Shown: piece after piece, positions 34,111-41,466 of the stretch
Numbering within the stretch: position 1 is the stretch's first letter
How the letters are laid out: each line of letters opens with the position of its first letter
Source: CALJTV01 sp034435835
GTDB taxonomy: Bacteria; Chloroflexota; Dehalococcoidia; GIF9; UBA5629
Length of the DNA: 64,000 bases
Assembly: GCA_034435835.1 (NCBI GenBank)
Contig: DAOTWF010000027.1
Location: 107,882 to 171,881, forward strand
Reading direction: 5' to 3'
Program-made: the position numbers and the translations under genes
The notes under the pieces: generated by a model
What the model was told of the DNA's origin: nothing
The model's database searches: none
What the model saw: the letters and a program-made list of their open reading frames with translations, nothing else

Positions 34111-36309
34111 TTGCAGGCCAGACAACAGTTGAATCGCATCTATTTAGGACTTGCTATACACAACCACCAGCCGGTCGGCAATTTCCCCTGGGTGTTTGAG
34201 CAGGCTTACAAGCAGGCATATTTGCCGATGCTTGAGTCTTTGGAAAGGCACCCTGCCATCAGGTTGTCACTGCACTACAGTGGTTGCCTTTATGACTGGC
34301 TGGAAAAGGCTCATCCAGAGTTTTTGCCCCGTCTCGCCAAGCTTGTAAAGCGTGGTCAAGTGGAGGTCATCGGTGGTGCCTATTACGAGCCAATTTTGCC
34401 TGCTATCCCCGACGCTGACAAGCTGGGGCAGATAACCAAGATGGAAGCGTTTATCGGGCGCCGGTTTGGCGTGGCACCTAGTGGTTTCTGGCTGGCGGAG
34501 CGTGTCTGGGAACCGCATTTAGCAAGGATTTTGGGCGAAGCTAGGGTGGAGTGGACACTGGTTGACGATAACGCCTTCAAATCAGTGGGACTGAAGGAAA
34601 GCGACCTTTTCGGCTACTATATTACAGAGGAACAAGGGTGGCAGGTAAAGCTGTTCCCCATAAGCAAACTGTTGCGTTACTCCATACCTTGGCGGAAGGT
34701 AAGTGAGGTACTAGACTATTTAAAAGGACAAGCCCTAGTCCATGATGGTGGAATAGCGGTACTGGGTGACGATGGAGAAAAATTCGGGGTCTGGCCGGGA
34801 ACATATGGTCTTTGTTGGGAGGCTGGCTGGATCGAGGAATTTTTTACCGAACTTGAAGCAAACCAAGAGTGGTTGTGCACTGTACCGCTGGGCGAGTATG
34901 CTGGTAAGTTCCCGCCCTCGGGGAGAGTGTACTTGCCTTGCGCTTCTTACGACGAGATGATGGAGTGGTCACTTCCTGCTATCGATTCTTGGCGGTACAG
35001 CAACCTAAAAAAGCAGCTTGAGGCCGAGGGACGTGAGGATATAAAAAGATACATGTACTGCGGGCTTTGGCGCAATTTTCTGGTCAAATATCCAGAGGTC
35101 AACCGGATGTACCGGAAGATGCTGGTTGTCCATCGCAAAGTGCATCAAGCCCGTGCCTTGAGTACTGGGGGCTGTGGTCTCGAAGAGCTGTGGAAGGGGC
35201 AATGCAATTGTCCTTACTGGCACGGTATTTTTGGCGGAATCCATCTGGCTGATATGCGTGCTGCCACTTATCGGCATCTGATCCAAGCTGAGAATAAGGC
35301 TGATGAGATTATCCGGGGGCAACACAGGTGGTTTCGGAGATGCCGACAGCGTAAGGGCTGGCTAGTGTGGCAAAGAACCGATTTTGATGGCGACGGTGCC
35401 GAAGAGTTGCTGATTGAAAGCGACGTGTTCTCATTCTATGTCAGTCCCAGTGAAGGGGGGTCCATTTTCGAATGGGATCTTCGCTCCTATAACTTTAACC
35501 TTTTGAGTACGCTAGCACGAAGGCCTGAAGCTTACCACTTTGCTTTGACTGAAGCCAGCAGCGTCGAGCCGACCCACTCAGAAACAGGGGTAAAGAGTAT
35601 ACACGACTTGATAAGGATAAAAGATATGGCTGTGGCAGAGGGCTTAGTGTATGACAATTATCCCCGCTCGAGTCTGCTGGAACATTTCTTTACCCGCGAT
35701 GTCAGCATGGAAGGGTTTGCTCGTGGAAGTTTTGAAGAAAAAGGTGACTTCGTCGGGCAACGGTTTGATGTTGCAGTGACGGGTCGCGGTGACAATATTC
35801 AGGTTGAGTTGCGCAGGGACGGGCGGTTGCGGGTCGAGGGCGGGGAAGCGAGTTTTACCGTGCGGAAACAGATTAGACACAAACGTGGCGAGCAGGTATT
35901 ACAAGTTTGTTATTACCTGGAAAATACTAGTAGCTTTTATGTGGACCTTGTTTTCGGCAGTGAATGGAATATAAATTTGCTTGGTGGCGGATATAACAGG
36001 CAAGCCTATTGCAAAGTTCCAGACTTACATTTTGCTGGCTACCTCGATTTTTGGGGCGAGTTAGATGGTGTTAGCAGAATGGTGGTGGGGAACCGTCATC
36101 TTGGCTTTGACCTGGAGGTACGAGTTTCACCACACGTGGAGCTGTGGCACTTCCCTGTGGAAAGCGTTTCCAATTCTGAGGGTGGCGTAGAGAAATTATA
36201 TCAGGCAAGTTGCTTTGTTTTCCGCCTGCCCTTATCTTTGCCTCCCGGCGAAACTCGTCGTTTGTCCATCAGTTGGCATGTTTTGCTATCAGGCAAGCCA
36301 TCAGATTGA
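34111..36309 (+). CDS. GH57 4-alpha-glucanotransferase / alpha-amylase with DUF1925-DUF1926 domains
   Basis: 732 aa. The GH57 barrel (residues about 8-320) has HNHQPVGNFPW, VIGGAYYEPILPAIP, GFWLAERVWEPHL (nucleophile Glu) and VLGDDGEKFGVWPGT (acid Asp), as in the Thermococcus litoralis type glucanotransferase. A helical DUF1925-like linker follows (NLKKQLEAEGREDIKRYMYC), then a beta-sandwich DUF1926-like C-terminal region (ending near LPPGETRRLSISWHV). Start is TTG 34111 or TTG 34129, both without clear ribosome sites. It lies 64 bp after the previous GH57 gene, the first gap in the operon. It disproportionates maltodextrins or degrades glycogen. Confidence 0.85.
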   Translation: MQARQQLNRIYLGLAIHNHQPVGNFPWVFEQAYKQAYLPMLESLERHPAIRLSLHYSGCLYDWLEKAHPEFLPRLAKLVKRGQVEVIGGAYYEPILPAIPDADKLGQITKMEAFIGRRFGVAPSGFWLAERVWEPHLARILGEARVEWTLVDDNAFKSVGLKESDLFGYYITEEQGWQVKLFPISKLLRYSIPWRKVSEVLDYLKGQALVHDGGIAVLGDDGEKFGVWPGTYGLCWEAGWIEEFFTELEANQEWLCTVPLGEYAGKFPPSGRVYLPCASYDEMMEWSLPAIDSWRYSNLKKQLEAEGREDIKRYMYCGLWRNFLVKYPEVNRMYRKMLVVHRKVHQARALSTGGCGLEELWKGQCNCPYWHGIFGGIHLADMRAATYRHLIQAENKADEIIRGQHRWFRRCRQRKGWLVWQRTDFDGDGAEELLIESDVFSFYVSPSEGGSIFEWDLRSYNFNLLSTLARRPEAYHFALTEASSVEPTHSETGVKSIHDLIRIKDMAVAEGLVYDNYPRSSLLEHFFTRDVSMEGFARGSFEEKGDFVGQRFDVAVTGRGDNIQVELRRDGRLRVEGGEASFTVRKQIRHKRGEQVLQVCYYLENTSSFYVDLVFGSEWNINLLGGGYNRQAYCKVPDLHFAGYLDFWGELDGVSRMVVGNRHLGFDLEVRVSPHVELWHFPVESVSNSEGGVEKLYQASCFVFRLPLSLPPGETRRLSISWHVLLSGKPSD

Positions 36310-36400
36310 ACCACCCGATAGCTTTGTCAGAGTGCGATTTTAGCTGCCTTAGCTGGGCTTGTGGTAAATCAATTGTGCTTACTCGCACTTATGGTGTGCT

Positions 36401-37486
36401 TTAAGGTAAGCGATCTGACTGTTGGTGTGCTGTACCGCTGCGTCTTCTTAGCACTTTGAGCAAGGCATCTACTACTGCGGGGTCGAACTGTTTCCCCCTT
36501 TCATTTTCCAGTTCAGCTTCAATAGCCTTTGGGGAGAGTGCCTGGCGGTAGGGGCGATCGGAACTCATGGCAGTGTAGGCATCGGCAGCGGCCAGAACCA
36601 TGGTGTCCTGGGGTAGTTTTGTAGCGTACTCTTCAGCCGCAGCCACAATCATAGCCTCTTTGGGGAGCTGTCCTGCTTTCAGTCCGTCGGGATAACCAGT
36701 ACCGTCATACCTTTCGTGATGGTGTGCTATGATGTCCAGTATTTCATCGTCTTCTATGATGGGTTGTAAGATGCGCTTTCCCAGGACGCAGTGCGATTTT
36801 ATGTGTTCGTATTCTTCGGGGGTAAGGTTGTCCTGCTTGTTCAAAACAGATTCCCTGACTCCTATTTTACCAATGTCGTGAAGAAGGGCAGCCAACCGGA
36901 TCTTTTCAACCCGTTCTTCTGGTATACCAAGTTCTCTTGCTATGGTGACGGCTATTTCCGCTACCATGATAGAGTGCCCTTTAGTATAAGCGTCTTTGGC
37001 TTCCAGAGCCTGAACAAGTGCATTGACGGCACCTAGAAATGATTGCTTTATCTGACTGGCTTGTTCCTCAACTTTTTTCTCGAGGTAGAGCTGGTATTCC
37101 CTGTTCTCGAGTATGAGTCTTCTTCTCTCCAAAGCCCTTTCTATGCTGATGGAGAGCATATTAAAGTCGATTGGCTTTACCAGGTAGTCGTAAGCACCAC
37201 TCCGCATTGCATCAATCGCAATGTTGATATCAGCTATTGCTGTCACCATTATTACAGCGGTATCAGGACATTTGGTCTGCAGCTCTCTCAGCACCTCGGT
37301 CCCAGATTTACCGGGCATGCTTATATCCAGTAAGACCAAGTCGAATTGTTCGGCAGCGATTTTGCTCAGGGTTTCGTCGCCATTGCAGGCTACATCACAT
37401 TGGTGCCCAATGTTAGTCAGATACCTGGACAGAACCTCCCTCACCCGAGGCTCATCGTCGACAACAAGTATTTTTGCCCTCCACAT
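36401..37486 (-). CDS. Response regulator with HD-GYP output domain (c-di-GMP phosphodiesterase type)
   Basis: 361 aa. The N-terminal receiver (1-120) has acidic residues DDEP, the phosphorylatable Asp in VLLDISMPGKSG (residue 54), a Thr in MVTA and Lys in LVKPID. A coiled coil (120-150) leads to the HD-GYP domain: HSIMVAEIA, LLHDIGKIGV, and HHHERYDGTGYPDGL. After this an odd 34-residue stretch (274-307) carries two tandem copies of LPxxxMxxAAAxxY, where the family has one, before SSDRPYRQALSPKAIEA. No histidine kinase is next to it. ATG 37486 has AGGT upstream. It convergently faces the GH57 operon end. Confidence 0.88.
   Translation of the reverse strand: MWRAKILVVDDEPRVREVLSRYLTNIGHQCDVACNGDETLSKIAAEQFDLVLLDISMPGKSGTEVLRELQTKCPDTAVIMVTAIADINIAIDAMRSGAYDYLVKPIDFNMLSISIERALERRRLILENREYQLYLEKKVEEQASQIKQSFLGAVNALVQALEAKDAYTKGHSIMVAEIAVTIARELGIPEERVEKIRLAALLHDIGKIGVRESVLNKQDNLTPEEYEHIKSHCVLGKRILQPIIEDDEILDIIAHHHERYDGTGYPDGLKAGQLPKEAMIVAAAEEYATKLPQDTMVLAAADAYTAMSSDRPYRQALSPKAIEAELENERGKQFDPAVVDALLKVLRRRSGTAHQQSDRLP
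36566..36667 (-). repeat. Tandem 17-codon duplication inside the HD-GYP domain
   Basis: Residues 274-290 (LPKEAMIVAAAEEYATK) and 291-307 (LPQDTMVLAAADAYTAM) are back-to-back copies, seven identical positions and several similar. HD-GYP proteins normally have one such segment. The DNA of the two copies has diverged well beyond identity, so the event is not recent. Confidence 0.7.
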
Positions 37487-37654
37487 ACCTACTTACCTCT
37501 TTGTTTTTGCGTCTTGCATTGTTTGGGCGGAGTTCGGCTCCAATATCCCAGCTTGCTTTTGCTCATGGCGGAATTGTATAGCATTTATGCTGGAAAGGCA
37601 ATACCCACGATGGTCGCTCATGATATCCGGTTTGCGCAAGTTCGCTTCACACAC

Positions 37655-38767
37655 TTACATATATTTATTTATATATATAAAGGTAAGAAGACTGTCACGT
37701 GCAATCATGCCTAGAAAGTTGCCATTTTTAATTACCGGGACTTGGTTGATATCGTATTCGGTGAGTAGCTGCAGTACTGTGGTCAGGTCATCGTCTGGAC
37801 TTACCGATTTGAGCTTCTGGATCGGCGTCATGACATCGGCGACTATCCTGCTTGCCCATTGTTCTTTAGGTACGGATTTTACATCGTGTATTGTGACCAG
37901 CCCGACTATTCGGTCTTTGTCCATCACGGGGAAACAACGCCGCCCTGAAGTAAGTATTTGCTCATGTACCAATTGCTCGATGTTTAACTGTGGTGGTACA
38001 GTGGGGCACTCTGTAGTCATAAGCTCACTGACGGTGTGTCCTTTAAGCATATCGAGTAGTGCCATCTGACGATAGCTCGTGGCAGCGGCGTTTTCAAGGA
38101 ACCACCCGACTAAAACTAGCCAGAGCCCGTTTATCCAGCTGCCGTAAAATATCAGACCTATGCCTGCAAAGATGAAAAGGTAGCCTACACCTCGCCCAAT
38201 ATTCGAAGCTATTCTCGTAGCCTTGAGTAGTGCTCCGCTGCGCCACCATAGTAACGCGCGTAGAACTCTCCCGCCATCCAAAGGGAATCCCGGTATCAGG
38301 TTGAAGCCGGCGAGAACAAGGTTGATCCAGCCAAGCCAAAAGGAGATCGCTTTGACGAATTCAGGGATACCGGCGAGATAAAAATGGATAGCTAAAAATA
38401 TGCCACCTACTACCAGACTTGTAGCAGGTCCAGCAAGCGCCATTCGGAATTCAACCTGCGGTCGTTTGGGTTCTTCAGTCATCTGAGAAACACCGCCGAA
38501 TATAAAAAGCGTTATCGAGCGTATCTTAATGCCAGCCGCCTGCGCCACCACGCTGTGCGCTAGTTCATGGGCAAGAACTGAACCGAAGAAGAGCAGGCTT
38601 GTCAGTATTCCGGCAAGGATTGTGGTGCTCATATTCCAGTGGGGATGTGCGTGTGGGAAGTATCCCACTGTCAGTGCCCAAGTGACGAGGGCAAACACAA
38701 TAAACCAGGAGTAATGTAACCTCAGCGGGATGCCAAACGCTTTGCCAATGGAAATTCCATTTGCCAT
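37655..38767 (-). CDS. Site-2-protease-like M50 metalloprotease with C-terminal CBS pair
   Basis: 370 aa intramembrane zinc protease. The active site is in a membrane segment: VLAHELAHSVVAQAAG (HExxH), with the Asp ligand in NLIPGFPLDGGRVLRAL. Six or so hydrophobic helices span residues 18-220. The C-terminal part has two CBS domains (VSELMTTECPTVPPQLNIEQ, VADVMTPIQKLKSVSPDDDL), which often bind adenosyl ligands and could gate activity. The family cleaves membrane-bound regulators such as anti-sigma factors or precursors like SpoIVFA-type partners; the target is unknown. ATG 38767. Followed by the HD-GYP regulator on the same strand 168 bp later. Confidence 0.88.
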   Translation of the reverse strand: MANGISIGKAFGIPLRLHYSWFIVFALVTWALTVGYFPHAHPHWNMSTTILAGILTSLLFFGSVLAHELAHSVVAQAAGIKIRSITLFIFGGVSQMTEEPKRPQVEFRMALAGPATSLVVGGIFLAIHFYLAGIPEFVKAISFWLGWINLVLAGFNLIPGFPLDGGRVLRALLWWRSGALLKATRIASNIGRGVGYLFIFAGIGLIFYGSWINGLWLVLVGWFLENAAATSYRQMALLDMLKGHTVSELMTTECPTVPPQLNIEQLVHEQILTSGRRCFPVMDKDRIVGLVTIHDVKSVPKEQWASRIVADVMTPIQKLKSVSPDDDLTTVLQLLTEYDINQVPVIKNGNFLGMIARDSLLTFIYINKYM

Positions 38768-38836
38768 TACTGCTTTATATCCATACCGTAAGGCACTTCT
38801 CTAAGTTTAAGTTGTTTTCAATTTGTTTTCAAGCGG

Positions 38837-38903
38837 GAGCATGTGCTCAAACAGCAAGCCCACTAAATTTCTACGAGGTGTCTTATGAGAATGCTCAGAG
38901 CAT
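38837..38903. promoter_or_regulatory. Paired inverted repeats in the gap upstream of the M50 protease
   Basis: GAGCA-TG-TGCTC (38837-38848) and ATGCTC-A-GAGCAT (38891-38903) are two palindromes that share GAGCATGT on the same strand, 61 bp apart. They lie in the 215 bp gap between the GNAT stop and the M50 gene start and resemble paired operator half-sites. Nothing else coding is seen in this gap. Confidence 0.35.
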
Positions 38904-38982
38904 GTTTAGGTCGGTGTGATTTTGTCCTTTTCCTCCGAGATGGGGTTGGTAGTAATCGGCACAACTGGCTGGAGTGTTGTTG

Positions 38983-39441
38983 TCAGTCCAGCCGCTTTAC
39001 CATTATAACTTTGTCATCACCGCTGGCATAAAAGTCGGTGATTTGACACGTTAGTTGGTAACCGAATGACCTATAGAGAGACTTTGCTTTGTCATACTCC
39101 GGCTTTGACGACGTTTCGACGACAATCATCTTACCGTTGGCTTTTATGATTTCGTCTTCAGCGGATTTTAGCAGCGTCCTTCCAATGCCCTGTCTTCGGA
39201 ATTTGGGTGATGTTACTAACCAGTATATGTCCCACGTGGCCTCAGTGAGTGGTGTCTGTCCGAAGCAGATGTAACCTGCGATTGTGGAATCTATTTCTGC
39301 GACCATTACATGGTATCCAGAGCGCGTACCGTTGCGAAGATAATCGTTCAAGACCTCCTCAGCCACCAATATCTCGCTAGGCTTGAACTCTGGAGTATTG
39401 TTCAATATCTCTATTACGAATGGCTTGTCTGTTTTCGTCAT
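38983..39441 (-). CDS. GNAT-family N-acetyltransferase
   Basis: 152 aa single-domain acetyltransferase using acetyl-CoA. Shows the beta4/acetyl-CoA loop WLVTSPKFRRQGIGRTLLKS (the Q/RxxGxG/A motif), IVVETSSKPEYDKAKSLYRSFG, and GYHVMVAEIDSTIAGYICFG. ATG 39441 was chosen; GTG 39465 is also possible. Either start lies inside the end of the upstream ATP-grasp gene (overlap 65 or 89 bp), which points to a shared transcript. In context it may acetylate the product of the aminomutase and ligases (by analogy with AblB of the N-acetyl-beta-lysine pathway, which is longer). The substrate cannot be read from sequence. Confidence 0.85.
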   Translation of the reverse strand: MTKTDKPFVIEILNNTPEFKPSEILVAEEVLNDYLRNGTRSGYHVMVAEIDSTIAGYICFGQTPLTEATWDIYWLVTSPKFRRQGIGRTLLKSAEDEIIKANGKMIVVETSSKPEYDKAKSLYRSFGYQLTCQITDFYASGDDKVIMVKRLD

Positions 39442-40462
39442 AACCCTGGTAACTGCTACCAACACTATAGTCCTCCAGAGCTAACTGAACCAGTTTTTCG
39501 ATAAATTGCTCGTAGTCCATACCTGCAGTTCGGGCTTGTAGTGCGGCACCAGAGTCCGGGGAGATATCTGGGTTTGGGTTCAGATCAAGGATCCTTGGCT
39601 CTCCACGTTGGTCTAGGCGAAGGTCTACTCTTGCATAGCCACGATTGCCTATGATCTCGAAGGCGGCACAGGCTATGTCAACTATGTTTTGCTGGAGTCT
39701 GCGGTCGATGTCTGCTGGGCAATGGGCTTCAGTGTGTTTAAAATACAAGCTTTGAGGGTCCCATTTGGCTGCAAAGGTCAGGATGGGTGGCATGCCTTGG
39801 GGCAGGGAGTACATTATCTCCGAAATAGGTAGTGTTGTTGGTGGACGTGTTCCGAGAACCGTGATATTGAATTCCCTTCCTTCGACAAACTCTTCCACGA
39901 GTGCCTCACCCCGGAAGCGTTCGCTTGCCACCTTTACCTGTTTCTCCAGAGACGCAAAATCGTGAACCACGTTTTCCTCACAAATGCCCAGACTGCCATG
40001 CTCAGATCGTGGTTTTACAATACAGGGAAAATCGAGAGAAAAAAGGTGCAAAGTCACCGGTTTTAAAACTTGGCATCTTGGAGCGTTTATGCCGGCTGCC
40101 TGAAGGCGTGCTTTGCTCTCAGCTTTGTCCATGGCTAGGAAGAGCGCTGTGCTGGGACAGCCTGTATATGGAATGCCAAGGTTTGGCAGGAAGTCAGCGA
40201 TAATGGCTTCGGTTTCTGGTTGGGAGTCGAACCCTTCAAATAGATTGAAAATTAAGTCAGCCTTTATGTATTCAAGACATCTTATTGTTGCTTGGAGTGG
40301 TGGTTTGAGCGGTAGACATGAGACATTGAACCCGATTTTCTGCAAAGCCCGGCGCACAGCGCTTACGTCGGAGAAGATACGGAGTGCTGCCTTCTTTTCT
40401 ACTTCCGACTTGCACGTGTTCAGATCTGGCACATTGTGTATTATGGTTATTTTGCCACGCAT
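39377..40462 (-). CDS. ATP-grasp amide ligase, D-Ala-D-Ala ligase-like (first paralogue by position)
   Basis: 361 aa ATP-grasp enzyme that would form a C-N bond via an acyl-phosphate. The N-terminal domain has DLIFNLFEGFDSQPETEA, LGIPYTGCPSTALFLAMDK. The ATP-grasp core has PCIVKPRSEHGSLGI and LVEEFVEGREFNITVLG. Magnesium ligands are in YARVDLRLDQRGEP and ILDLNPNPDISPDSG. The last motif differs from the EINTLPG type of true D-Ala-D-Ala ligases, so the substrates are probably different. ATG 40462 overlaps the preceding ligase gene by 16 bp. No peptidoglycan genes adjoin. Confidence 0.82.
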   Translation of the reverse strand: MRGKITIIHNVPDLNTCKSEVEKKAALRIFSDVSAVRRALQKIGFNVSCLPLKPPLQATIRCLEYIKADLIFNLFEGFDSQPETEAIIADFLPNLGIPYTGCPSTALFLAMDKAESKARLQAAGINAPRCQVLKPVTLHLFSLDFPCIVKPRSEHGSLGICEENVVHDFASLEKQVKVASERFRGEALVEEFVEGREFNITVLGTRPPTTLPISEIMYSLPQGMPPILTFAAKWDPQSLYFKHTEAHCPADIDRRLQQNIVDIACAAFEIIGNRGYARVDLRLDQRGEPRILDLNPNPDISPDSGAALQARTAGMDYEQFIEKLVQLALEDYSVGSSYQGYDENRQAIRNRDIEQYSRVQA

Positions 40463-41466
40463 TGAGGATACCTTTGCAGGGCTGAGTTTAGTATTTCAAG
40501 GATAAGGTGCTGATAAGTCAGCCCCAATTTGTTTGCCATAATAGGCAGGTCACTACTTTTCGGGTTTAACCCCGGCAACGGGTTTATCTCCAAGAAGTAG
40601 AGATTTCCATCTTCGCCCAGTCTGAAATCGAGCCTGGCAAAGTCGCGACAGCCCAAGACGTCAAATATTCGGGTGCTAGCCATAATAATTTGCTGGACAA
40701 CTACTGGTGAGAGATTGGCTGGGCACTCGTACTCCAATAGCTGTTCCCACTTGCGTTTCATCTCTAGCGAGTATACAAAGTGCTGGGTATTTTCTTTGGG
40801 AAGGACGCGCATAATGCCCAGGATTTTAGCTGGTGAGTTTCCGATTATACCCACAGTGATATCGTCACCAGGGATGAACTCCTCGATCAGCGCGGGCTGC
40901 TGATAGTGTTCGATAAGGGAAGTTGCTATTTGTATTAGCTGTGACGTTGTTCTGGCAATGGAATTTATCCGGATACCCTTACTTGAGCCTTCGTAGGCCG
41001 GCTTGATGAACGCCGGGAGAGCGAGCTGGGTTAAACCTATGCTTGCTAGCTGGCTGACATTGCTGGCAAGTTCCCACTTAGGGGTGCGAATGCCTGACAT
41101 CGCTACTATTTTTTTGGTCAGTGGTTTATCCAGACATATGGACAGGCACTGGGGGTCGGATCCGGAGTATGGTATCCCCAGCATTTCAAGGACGGATGGT
41201 ACCTGTGCCTCTCTACTCCTGTAATTGCCTCTACCCTCGGCTATATTGAATACAAAGTCGACGTTGTAGCGGAGGACGTTGTTCAAAAAAGACCTTCCGC
41301 CACCAAGTTTGGTAACGGAATGACCACTGTTCACAAGGACAGAGGCTATGGCGCCTACAGTTTCTGCGCAATCGTATTCCTCTAAAGCGTCCTCTAGTGG
41401 AGGGAAAGCTAGGCGCAGCTCTTTTTCAACGTCTTCTTTCAGGTCGTAAGCCAACCCTATTCTCAT
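40447..41466 (-). CDS. ATP-grasp amide ligase, D-Ala-D-Ala ligase-like (second paralogue)
   Basis: 339 aa. Paralogue of the next gene in the operon and closer to D-Ala-D-Ala ligase: FVFNIAEGRGNYRSREAQ, LGIPYSGSDPQCLSICLDK, AFIKPAYEGSSKGIRI, EEFIPGDDITVGIIGN, FARLDFRLGEDGN and FLEINPLPGLNPKSSDLP. The EGSSKGI and EINPLPG blocks match the functional loops of Ddl, though a threonine usual in the last motif is replaced by Asn. A true Ddl role is possible but the neighbours suggest another dipeptide. ATG 41466 overlaps the kamA stop as ATGA. Confidence 0.82.
   Translation of the reverse strand: MRIGLAYDLKEDVEKELRLAFPPLEDALEEYDCAETVGAIASVLVNSGHSVTKLGGGRSFLNNVLRYNVDFVFNIAEGRGNYRSREAQVPSVLEMLGIPYSGSDPQCLSICLDKPLTKKIVAMSGIRTPKWELASNVSQLASIGLTQLALPAFIKPAYEGSSKGIRINSIARTTSQLIQIATSLIEHYQQPALIEEFIPGDDITVGIIGNSPAKILGIMRVLPKENTQHFVYSLEMKRKWEQLLEYECPANLSPVVVQQIIMASTRIFDVLGCRDFARLDFRLGEDGNLYFLEINPLPGLNPKSSDLPIMANKLGLTYQHLILEILNSALQRYPQCVAK

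Noticed and set aside
37221..38069. A 282-codon open frame on the plus strand
   Set aside because: Runs antisense across the ends of the HD-GYP regulator and the M50 protease, both well supported, so it is a shadow.
40447..41466. Assignment of this gene as the cell's D-alanine-D-alanine ligase for peptidoglycan
   Set aside because: Motifs are close, but it is coupled to an aminomutase, a paralogue and an acetyltransferase and no wall genes are nearby. Left as a ligase-like enzyme of open specificity.
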